NCBI GenBank assembly: GCA_041493205.1
Contig: JBGPYM010000097.1
Location: 1 to 10,544, forward strand
Source of the DNA: JBGPYM01 sp041493205
Lineage (GTDB): Bacteria > Bacteroidota > Ignavibacteria > UBA10030 > UBA6906
Reading direction: 5' to 3'
DNA length: 10,544 bases
The translations under genes were made by a program, and so were the position numbers. Under the pieces are notes generated by a model. It was not told the origin of the DNA, searched no databases, and was given only the letters and a program-made list of their open reading frames with translations. Positions 1 through 5,460 of the stretch are shown in pieces. Positions within the stretch are counted from its first letter, which is position 1. Each line of letters opens with the position of its first letter.

Positions 1-457
1 CATACAGCGGAATTTCCACCGCGCAATCCGCCGCGGCAATTACCGGCGGGGAAACCCCGGTCAACTCATTGCCGACCACCAGGCAGAGGGGAAAGTCAGA
101 CGGGGTGAGGGTGTACGTTGGCACGCTTCTGTCGGTATGCTCCAGAACGCAGATTTTCATGCCTGATTGCCGCGCCCGCGCGATGGCCTCCAGCGGATCA
201 CGGTGATGCGACCAGGGGATGGAATCGACCGATCCGAGTGCGGTTTTTTCGATCTCCTTCCGCGGAGGAGCGGGTGTGTAGCCGCAGAGGTACAGGTGCC
301 GTATGAACGCCCCGTCGGAGCTGCGGAAGATCGACCCGACGTTGTACAGGCTCCTGATATTGTCCAGCATCCCGGCCACGGGGAGCCTGGCGGCTTCCCC
401 GGCGTCAGCGGCAGGAATCCGCCTGAGGGCGATCTCATCATACGTAAGCTTTTTCAC
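1..457 (-). CDS. SpoU/TrmH-family RNA 2'-O-methyltransferase, partial (C-terminus off the left edge)
   Basis: Predicted S-adenosylmethionine-dependent methyltransferase of the SPOUT superfamily, which places a 2'-O-methyl group on a ribose in tRNA or rRNA in the cytoplasm. The 152 visible residues contain SpoU motif 1 (about residues 33-50: Asn-Ile-Arg-Ser-Leu-Tyr-Asn-Val-Gly-Ser-Ile-Phe-Arg, with the conserved catalytic Arg45) and motif 2 (about 127-136, Val-Val-Gly-Asn-Glu-Leu-Thr-Gly-Val-Ser). Motif 3, which completes the knotted cofactor site, would lie just beyond the window edge. The protein starts almost directly with the catalytic domain and lacks the N-terminal L30e-like substrate-binding domain of longer relatives, so it resembles the short TrmL/TrmH-like forms. 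The start is GTG at 457: an in-frame TAG lies four codons upstream (467-469), a purine-rich GAGGGGG precedes the start, and the next Met is 30 codons in. It is divergent from cmk. Family membership is firm, but the target nucleotide cannot be told from this sequence. Confidence 0.9.
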   Translation of the reverse strand, partial: MKKLTYDEIALRRIPAADAGEAARLPVAGMLDNIRSLYNVGSIFRSSDGAFIRHLYLCGYTPAPPRKEIEKTALGSVDSIPWSHHRDPLEAIARARQSGMKICVLEHTDRSVPTYTLTPSDFPLCLVVGNELTGVSPPVIAAADCAVEIPLY

Positions 458-488
458 GAACCCCCTCTATTTCGGCAGGTTTCCGGCT

Positions 489-517
489 AATATAGGGGTT
501 GCGCACGAGCCGTCCAA
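489..517 (-). promoter_or_regulatory. Putative sigma70-type promoter for the SpoU-family gene
   Basis: Read on the minus strand, TTGGAC (517-512) is followed after exactly 17 bases by TATATT (494-489). The -10 box matches TATAAT at five of six positions and the -35 matches TTGACA at three of six. A start near 482 would leave a leader of about 25 bases that includes the purine-rich ribosome binding site and ends at the GTG codon at 457. The position and spacing are observed; activity is inferred. Confidence 0.5.
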
Positions 518-520
518 GTA

Positions 521-549
521 TTGCAGAATGTGACGGAATTGCCTATATT
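521..549 (+). promoter_or_regulatory. Putative sigma70-type promoter for cmk-ispH
   Basis: TTGCAG (521-526), a 17-base spacer and TATATT (544-549) precede cmk. The -10 region reads TATATTTA, which also fits the TAnnTTTG form known from Bacteroidota at seven of eight positions. Its -35 lies only three bases from the -35 of the divergent promoter, so the two polymerase sites are back to back. A start near base 556 would leave very little 5' leader before cmk. Confidence 0.55.
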
Positions 550-561
550 TAAGGCCCATCT

Positions 562-1266
562 TTGCACGGTAGATTGAGTCCCAGAAAGCTGGTCATCGCC
601 ATTGACGGGCCCGCGGCCTCGGGAAAGAGCACGACGGCACAACGTGTCGCCGAGCAGCTCGGCTACCTGCACGTCGACACGGGAGCAATGTACCGGGCCG
701 CGACACTGAAGGTTCTCCGTGCAGGGATTCCGGCGGCGGATCAGGAGCGCGTTGCCGCGCTCGTGGAGTCGGCGCGCATCGAGCTCCGCAGCGCGAACGG
801 GTCGCAGCGCGTCCTGCTGGACGGCGAAGATGTGACGGAGGAAATCCGGACGCCGGAGGTGACACGCGCCGTGAGCGCAGTGAGCAGCATCCGTCGCGTG
901 CGCGACGTGATGGTCCGTGAGCAGCGGAGGATGGGAGCGGATGGCGGCATCGTGCTCGAAGGGCGCGACATCGGGACCGTGGTGTTCCCCGGCGCCGATC
1001 TGAAGTTCTTCATGGTTGCAGGCATCGAGGCGCGCGCCCGCCGGCGGGGCGACGAACTCCGCACCCGCGGCATACAGGCGGATGTCGACCGGCTCAAAGA
1101 CGAACTCCGCGACCGGGACACCATCGATTCAACCCGGTCGGAAAGCCCTCTGAAAAAAGCGGACGACGCCATCGAAGTGGACACGTCCGATCTGACAATA
1201 GAACAACAGGTCGCACTGGTGATTGCAACGGCACGCAGGGTGATGGAGGAGAATCGTAAGGCATGA
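562..1266 (+). CDS. cmk: Cytidylate kinase
   Basis: Transfers a phosphate from ATP to CMP or dCMP, giving CDP/dCDP for nucleic acid and CDP-lipid synthesis; cytoplasmic. The Walker A P-loop is at residues 16-23 (Gly-Pro-Ala-Ala-Ser-Gly-Lys-Ser), followed by the His-Val-Asp-Thr-Gly-Ala-Met-Tyr-Arg substrate motif (37-45), the Leu-Glu-Gly-Arg-Asp-Ile-Gly-Thr core motif (132-139) and the Arg-Asp-x-x-Asp-Ser-x-Arg lid motif (185-192). At 234 aa the length is normal for the family. There is no ATG before the P-loop. The candidate starts are TTG at 562, with a weak AAGG at 551-554, and TTG at 574, which gives the N-terminus most like other Cmk proteins (Ser-Pro-Arg-Lys-Leu-Val-Ile-Ala-Ile-Asp-Gly-Pro). 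If the promoter at 521-549 is used, AAGG lies outside the transcript, which would favour 574. The stop overlaps the ispH start as ATGA, implying one operon. Confidence 0.96.
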   Translation: MHGRLSPRKLVIAIDGPAASGKSTTAQRVAEQLGYLHVDTGAMYRAATLKVLRAGIPAADQERVAALVESARIELRSANGSQRVLLDGEDVTEEIRTPEVTRAVSAVSSIRRVRDVMVREQRRMGADGGIVLEGRDIGTVVFPGADLKFFMVAGIEARARRRGDELRTRGIQADVDRLKDELRDRDTIDSTRSESPLKKADDAIEVDTSDLTIEQQVALVIATARRVMEENRKA

Positions 1267-2144
1267 AGGTGACGGTGGATCAGCACTCCGGCTTCTGCTG
1301 GGGTGTCGTGCGGACGATTGACATAGCGGAAGACGAGTTGAAGGACTCGACCGAGCTCTCTTCCCTCGGGCCGGTCATCCATAATCCGGTGGAAATCGAG
1401 CGTCTCCGGAAAAAAGGGCTCGCGACGGTGACACACGCCGACTTCGCGTCGCTCCGGGGACAGAAGGTGCTCATCCGCGCCCACGGTGAACCCCCCTCGA
1501 CCTACGAACTCGCACGGCAGCACGGGGTCACGCTCATCGACGCCACGTGCCCGGTCGTGACGAAGGTGCAGGAACGGATCAGGAAGTTTTACGACAAGGG
1601 ATACCAGATTGTCATCTTCGGCAAGAAGAACCACGCCGAAGTGATCGGGCTGATCGGCCAGACGAACAACGAGGCGATTGTCGTCTCGACCGTGGAAGAA
1701 GTGTCGCAGGTCGATCCTGCGCGGAAATCAGTCCTCTTCTCCCAGACGACCATGGATAAGGAGACCTTTTACCGCGTTGCGGACGCGCTCCGGGCCAGGA
1801 TCGCCGATGTCGAGATCGGGACGTTTGAGGAATCCGCCATCGAGTTTCACGCCAAGGACACCATCTGCGGGCAGGTGTCGGGGCGCGATAAAAAGCTCCG
1901 CGAATATGCCGCCGCCAACGACGTCATGGTCTTCGTCGCAGGCCGGGATTCCTCTAACGGGAAAGTGCTCTACGCAATCTGCCGCGACGCCAACCCGAAG
2001 ACATACTTCATCGAGGACGAAGCGGAGCTGAAGGGGGAATGGTTTGCAGGCGCCGCAACCGTTGGGGTCAGCGGCGCAACGTCGACTCCACAGTGGCTCA
2101 TGGAGCGCGTGCGAAACGCAATTGAATCGCTGTCAGCGGGCTGA
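1263..2144 (+). CDS. ispH: 4-hydroxy-3-methylbut-2-enyl diphosphate reductase
   Basis: Last enzyme of the MEP (non-mevalonate) isoprenoid pathway: reduces HMBPP to IPP and DMAPP with a [4Fe-4S] cluster in the cytoplasm. All three cluster cysteines are present: Cys12 (Phe-Cys-Trp-Gly-Val), Cys96 (Asp-Ala-Thr-Cys-Pro-Val-Val) and Cys202 (Thr-Ile-Cys-Gly-Gln-Val). Substrate-pocket residues are also visible: His40, His74 (His-Gly-Glu-Pro), His124 and the catalytic Glu126 (Asn-His-Ala-Glu-Val), Thr162-Thr163, Ser230-Ser231-Asn232 and the Ser-Thr-Pro near 274-276. The protein is 293 aa, normal for a stand-alone IspH, and is not fused to S1 domains as in some clostridia. The start overlaps the cmk stop (ATGA at 1263-1266), and GGAGGAGA (1245-1252) serves as ribosome binding site. 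Cotranscription with cmk is very likely. rpsA follows after a 159-base spacer. Confidence 0.97.
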   Translation: MKVTVDQHSGFCWGVVRTIDIAEDELKDSTELSSLGPVIHNPVEIERLRKKGLATVTHADFASLRGQKVLIRAHGEPPSTYELARQHGVTLIDATCPVVTKVQERIRKFYDKGYQIVIFGKKNHAEVIGLIGQTNNEAIVVSTVEEVSQVDPARKSVLFSQTTMDKETFYRVADALRARIADVEIGTFEESAIEFHAKDTICGQVSGRDKKLREYAAANDVMVFVAGRDSSNGKVLYAICRDANPKTYFIEDEAELKGEWFAGAATVGVSGATSTPQWLMERVRNAIESLSAG

Positions 2145-2150
2145 TTTTTT
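2133..2150 (+). terminator. Weak candidate intrinsic terminator after ispH
   Basis: TCAG and CTGA (2133-2136 and 2141-2144) can pair around a four-base loop, extendable to five pairs with a two-base loop, and are followed directly by six T residues (2145-2150). The CTGA arm contains the ispH stop codon. The stem is short, so termination would at best be partial, allowing some read-through into rpsA. Confidence 0.3.
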
Positions 2151-2258
2151 CCGTCATCACAACTAACTCATAACCAACACTCAACAGCGGTTTCCCCGCA
2201 GCGGCGCATGCCACCGGACGATGACGGCGGCGGCGGGCGGCGCACTGGGGAAGGTAAG

Positions 2259-2278
2259 GTCCCGGTATGTACCGGGAC
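2259..2278. repeat. Perfect 20-base palindrome in the rpsA leader
   Basis: The arms GTCCCGGTA (2259-2267) and TACCGGGAC (2270-2278) are exact inverted repeats separated by TG. In RNA this could form an eight-pair stem with a four-base loop ending 25 bases before the rpsA start. It is not followed by a T-tract, so it is not a terminator. It could be an mRNA hairpin affecting rpsA translation or a DNA operator for a dimeric regulator. Confidence 0.6.
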
Positions 2279-2293
2279 GTTATGTCGCACAAC

Positions 2294-2299
2294 AGGAGG
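2294..2299 (+). promoter_or_regulatory. Ribosome binding site of rpsA
   Basis: A full AGGAGG lies four bases before the ATG at 2304. It decides that start over the internal Met at 2367, which has no purine-rich sequence before it. The ATG at 2300 reads only three codons before a stop. This is the most complete Shine-Dalgarno match in the window, fitting a highly expressed ribosomal gene. Confidence 0.75.
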
Positions 2300-2303
2300 A
2301 TGA

Positions 2304-4085
2304 ATGGCTGACAATGCACGACTGATAAGAGATGGGGTGAAGACTGTGAGCGGTCTGACGCGCCGCATGGCGCTCGACGAGCACGTGTACGCAGACGCCG
2401 AACGCACGGACCTGATGAAGATGTACGAAGGAACGCTCGGCAAGATCTCCGAAGGCGAGATCGTCAAAGGACGTATTGTCAACGTGGGCGACACGGAAGT
2501 CGCCGTCGATATCGGGTTCAAGTCCGAAGGGACCGTCCCGCTCGCCGAGTTCAAGAACAGGGACGAGCTGAAGGTCGGCGATGAAATCGAGGTGTACCTC
2601 GAAAGCGTCGAGAACAAGGACGGGCAGCTTGTCCTCTCGCGCAAGAGGGCCGATTTCATGCGCATCTGGGAACGGGTCACGAAATCGTTCGAGACCGGCG
2701 AGGTGCTGCAGGGCCGGTGCGTCCGCCGCATCAAAGGGGGGATCGTGGTCGATCTCCTCGGCATCGACGCATTTCTCCCCGGCTCGCAGATCGACGTCCG
2801 CCCGGTCCGTGATTTCGATGCGTTCATCGGCAAAACGATGGACTTCCGCGTCGTAAAAATCAACCACCCCTCTGAAAATGTCGTCGTCAGCCACAAGATC
2901 CTCGTCGAAGAGGAGATGTCCGGCCAGCGCAAGGCGATCATCGAAAGCCTGGAAAAGGGACAGATCCTCGAGGGCACCGTCAAGGCCATCACCGACTTCG
3001 GTGTGTTCGTGGACCTCGGCGGCGTGGACGGCCTGGTGCACATCACCGATCTGTCCTGGGGACGCATCAATCACCCCTCCGAGATCGTCAAGCTTGATCA
3101 GACGATTAACGTCGTGGTGCTCGACTTCGATCAGGAAAAGAAACGCATCTCGCTCGGCTACAAACAGCTCCAGCCCCACCCGTGGGAGAACATCCAGGAC
3201 AAGTACCCAGTGGGAACCAAGGTGGTCGGCAAGGTCGTCTCCCTCGCGGACTACGGCGCGTTCGTCGAGATCGAGAAGGGGATCGAAGGGCTCATTCATA
3301 TCTCCGAAATGAGCTGGACGCAGCATATCAAGCATCCTTCCCAAGTCGTTTCGATGGGGCAGATGGTCGACGCCGTCATCCTGAGCCTGGACAAGGACGC
3401 CAAGAAGCTCTCGCTCGGGATCAAGCAGCTGGAACCCGATCCCTGGCTCACACTCATGCAGAAATATCCGGAGGGCTCGCGCCACAAAGGCGTGGTGCGC
3501 AACCTTACCAACTTCGGCGTGTTCGTCGAGCTGGAGCAGGGTGTCGACGGCCTGGTGCACATCTCGGACCTCTCGTGGACGAAAAAGGTCCGCCACCCCG
3601 GCGAAATCGTCAAGAAAGGGGATGAGCTCGAAGTGGTCATCCTCGGGGTCGATGTCTCCCAGCGCCGCATCTCCCTCGGCCACAAGCAGATCGAGGAAAA
3701 TCCCTGGGACAAGTTCGGGGACCAGTACCGCGTGGGAACCGAGGTTGAAGGGAAGATCGTCCGCATCATCGAGAAGGGCGTCATCGTGGAACTCCCGCTC
3801 GGCGTTGACGGGTTCGTGCCGGTCTCACAGCTCTCCATGACCCAGGTGAAGAACATTCCCGACAAGTTCAAAGTCGGCGATGTCCTCCCGCTGAAGGTCG
3901 TGGAATTTGACAAGGACACGAAGAAAATCGTGCTCTCGGCGGTCGAATTCCTGAAAGGGAAGGAATCCAAGGTGGTCGAGGATTACATGTCCCTGCACCG
4001 CCTGGCGCCGACAACGATCGGGGATACCGCGACGATCACCGGCGGCGCGCCTGCCGGCGACACGTCCATCCCGACCGAGAACTGA
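2304..4085 (+). CDS. rpsA: 30S ribosomal protein S1, six S1 domains
   Basis: RNA-binding protein of the small ribosomal subunit that captures and unfolds mRNA during translation initiation. Six S1 (OB-fold) repeats are visible at about residues 49-114, 131-198, 218-286, 302-373, 389-460 and 476-546. The first two are divergent and would form the ribosome-docking half. Domains 3-5 are closely similar, with repeated Phe-Gly-Val/Ala-Phe-Val and Gly-Leu-Val/Ile-His-Ile motifs suited to RNA binding. Domain 6 is again divergent. At 593 aa it is slightly longer than the 557-aa E. coli protein, because of a leader of about 45 residues and a tail of about 45 residues rich in Gly, Thr and Ala. It follows cmk and ispH, a widely shared order. 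A strong hairpin terminator lies 24 bases after the stop. Expression may be controlled by the leader described at 2145-2303. Confidence 0.97.
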   Translation: MADNARLIRDGVKTVSGLTRRMALDEHVYADAERTDLMKMYEGTLGKISEGEIVKGRIVNVGDTEVAVDIGFKSEGTVPLAEFKNRDELKVGDEIEVYLESVENKDGQLVLSRKRADFMRIWERVTKSFETGEVLQGRCVRRIKGGIVVDLLGIDAFLPGSQIDVRPVRDFDAFIGKTMDFRVVKINHPSENVVVSHKILVEEEMSGQRKAIIESLEKGQILEGTVKAITDFGVFVDLGGVDGLVHITDLSWGRINHPSEIVKLDQTINVVVLDFDQEKKRISLGYKQLQPHPWENIQDKYPVGTKVVGKVVSLADYGAFVEIEKGIEGLIHISEMSWTQHIKHPSQVVSMGQMVDAVILSLDKDAKKLSLGIKQLEPDPWLTLMQKYPEGSRHKGVVRNLTNFGVFVELEQGVDGLVHISDLSWTKKVRHPGEIVKKGDELEVVILGVDVSQRRISLGHKQIEENPWDKFGDQYRVGTEVEGKIVRIIEKGVIVELPLGVDGFVPVSQLSMTQVKNIPDKFKVGDVLPLKVVEFDKDTKKIVLSAVEFLKGKESKVVEDYMSLHRLAPTTIGDTATITGGAPAGDTSIPTEN

Positions 4086-4095
4086 TCAGCAGGGT

Positions 4096-4108
4096 CCGTT
4101 CACAACGG
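4096..4108 (+). repeat. Small hairpin just upstream of the rpsA terminator
   Basis: CCGTT (4096-4100) and AACGG (4104-4108) pair around a CAC loop, directly before the main terminator stem. It may stabilise the 3' end of the rpsA message. Five pairs alone is weak evidence. Confidence 0.35.
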
Positions 4109-4109
4109 G

Positions 4110-4140
4110 AAAGAGCTGCCCGCGGACCGGGCAGCTCTTT
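4110..4140 (+). terminator. Strong rho-independent-type terminator after rpsA
   Basis: A perfect 13-pair stem (4110-4122 with 4128-4140) surrounds a five-base loop. The descending arm ends in CTCTTT and the ascending arm begins with AAAGAG, the usual layout of an intrinsic terminator, though the T-run is short (TTT then CC). It ends 12 bases before the mtaB ATG, so it is also the last structure before that gene. Confidence 0.85.
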
Positions 4141-4152
4141 CCATTGCATACC

Positions 4153-5460
4153 ATGCCTACCGTCGCACTGACAACGCTCGGCTGCAAGCTGAACTTCGCG
4201 GAGACATCCACGCTCGGGAAGCAGTTCCTGGAGCGCGGATACTCCGTCGTGGAGTTCGGCCGTCCCGCGGACGTCGCGGTGATCAACACCTGCAGTGTGA
4301 CGGAGCGTGCCGACCGGGAGTGCCGGCAGCTCATCCGCCGCGCGCGGCGCGTGTCCCCGGAGGCCGTCGTGGTCGTGACCGGATGTTACGCCCAGCTCGA
4401 TCCCGCCACGGTTGCCGCGATCGAGGGCGTCGACATTGTCCTCGGCGCAGCGGAAAAATTTTCGCTCTTCGATCTTATGGGCCCGCTGGAGAAACAGCTC
4501 ACTCCGCATGTGTTCGTCTCTGCAATCACGGAAGCGGACAATTTCGGGCCGGCGTCCTCGAGCGAAGCCGCCGACCGGACCCGCGCCTTCCTGAAAGTGC
4601 AGGACGGGTGTGACTACTCCTGCAGCTTCTGCACCATCCCGCTCGCACGCGGCGCCAGCCGGAGCCAATCGACCGAGGAGAGCGTCCGGCAGGCACGGGA
4701 CCTCACACGTGCAGGGTACCGGGAAATAGTGCTCACCGGCGTAAACGTCGGCGATTACGGGCGGAAGGACGGAACAGATCTCCTCGCGCTGCTCCGCGCG
4801 CTCGTCGATGTCGAAGGACTCGACCGCCTCCGGATCAGTTCGATCGAACCAAATCTTCTTACAGACGGTATCCTCGATTTTGTCGCGGCCCATCCGGTGA
4901 TGTGCAGGCATTTTCATATTCCCCTCCAGAGCGGCTCCGACGACATTCTGCACGGCATGCGCCGGCGCTACACGACCGCACAGTATGCATCGCGCATTGC
5001 GGCTGTCCGTGAGCGCGTGCCCGACTGCGGGATCGGCGTCGATGTGATCGTCGGATTCCCGGGGGAGACCGACCGCGCGTTCGAAGCAACGCACCGGTTC
5101 CTGGAAGACCTCCCGGTCTCGTACCTTCACGTCTTTACCTATTCGGAACGCCGCAACACACCCGCTGCATCGCGGCCCGGGCGCGTCGAACCGAAGGAGC
5201 GATTCCGCCGCAGCGAAATCCTCCGCCTGCTGGGGGAGAAGAAGAAGCGGGCGTTCCAGGAGCGAATGGTCGGCAGGGTGCTCCCCGTCCTATTCGAATC
5301 GGACGAGGGAGATGGATGCCGGTGCGGGTTCACGGACAACTATGTCCGCGTGGGCGTCCCCGCCGGCGAGGCAGCGGGCAACACGATTGTCCCCGTGGCG
5401 ATCACGGGCGTGACCGGCGGCCGGTGCGATGCGCGCGTGGTGCAGGAGAGAGCAACGTGA
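4153..5460 (+). CDS. mtaB: tRNA (N6-threonylcarbamoyladenosine(37)-C2)-methylthiotransferase
   Basis: Radical SAM enzyme that adds a methylthio group to t6A at position 37 of ANN-decoding tRNAs, giving ms2t6A, which supports accurate decoding. The 435-aa protein has the family layout. An N-terminal UPF0004 domain carries three auxiliary-cluster cysteines (Cys11 in Thr-Leu-Gly-Cys-Lys-Leu-Asn, Cys47, Cys78). The radical SAM domain has the Cys153-x3-Cys157-x2-Cys160 motif. A TRAM-like RNA-binding region follows from about 372. The Thr-Leu-Gly-Cys-Lys N-terminal motif and the absence of MiaB-type features favour MtaB over MiaB or RimO. ATG at 4153 is preferred; an in-frame TTG at 4144 would add three residues. 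Neither has a Shine-Dalgarno sequence, and both sit directly after the rpsA terminator. The stop overlaps the GTG start of the next gene. Confidence 0.93.
   Translation: MPTVALTTLGCKLNFAETSTLGKQFLERGYSVVEFGRPADVAVINTCSVTERADRECRQLIRRARRVSPEAVVVVTGCYAQLDPATVAAIEGVDIVLGAAEKFSLFDLMGPLEKQLTPHVFVSAITEADNFGPASSSEAADRTRAFLKVQDGCDYSCSFCTIPLARGASRSQSTEESVRQARDLTRAGYREIVLTGVNVGDYGRKDGTDLLALLRALVDVEGLDRLRISSIEPNLLTDGILDFVAAHPVMCRHFHIPLQSGSDDILHGMRRRYTTAQYASRIAAVRERVPDCGIGVDVIVGFPGETDRAFEATHRFLEDLPVSYLHVFTYSERRNTPAASRPGRVEPKERFRRSEILRLLGEKKKRAFQERMVGRVLPVLFESDEGDGCRCGFTDNYVRVGVPAGEAAGNTIVPVAITGVTGGRCDARVVQERAT
5444..5448 (+). promoter_or_regulatory. Ribosome binding site of the DUF512 gene
   Basis: AGGAG inside the last codons of mtaB, eight bases before GTG at 5457. 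It supports this start rather than the longer upstream reading of the same frame, which begins at 5316, overlaps mtaB by more than 140 bases and does not look like the family. Confidence 0.7.

Larger units (their letters stand above)
2145..2303 (+). other. rpsA leader region (ispH-rpsA spacer)
   Basis: A 159-base spacer, by far the longest between consecutive + strand genes here. From left to right it holds a T-tract, an AC-rich stretch (2158-2186), a GC-rich GGC-repeat stretch (2225-2243), a perfect palindrome (2259-2278) and the rpsA ribosome binding site. A 31-codon reading frame begins with ATG at 2208 and its TGA (2301-2303) abuts the rpsA ATG. No clear promoter was found. Ribosomal protein S1 genes are autoregulated through structured leaders in enterobacteria, so a regulatory role is plausible, but it is inferred here. 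Confidence 0.5.

Noticed and set aside
157..441. Open minus-strand frame of 94 codons and a + strand frame of 107 codons at 167-490
   Set aside because: Both are shadows of the SpoU-family gene, which reads in another minus-strand frame with clear family motifs.
741..1634. Long minus-strand open frame (297 codons) across cmk and ispH
   Set aside because: High GC content opens antisense frames; its product is low-complexity Arg/Ser-rich and matches no family, while both + strand genes have intact catalytic motifs.
2225..2243. GGC-rich run in the rpsA leader as a possible microsatellite
   Set aside because: Only a few imperfect repeats in an already GC-rich region; not a convincing tandem repeat.
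2280..3683. 467-codon antisense frame within rpsA
   Set aside because: Product is a repetitive Asp/His/Leu-rich mirror of the S1 repeats; the sense strand encodes a complete six-domain S1.
4036..5130. 364-codon antisense frame across mtaB
   Set aside because: No recognisable motif; it spans the terminator and overlaps a well-supported radical SAM gene.
5316..5456. Upstream extension of the DUF512 frame to ATG 5316
   Set aside because: The added residues are Arg/Gly-rich, overlap mtaB and have no family counterpart; GTG 5457 has a good ribosome binding site and begins the PDZ-like domain.
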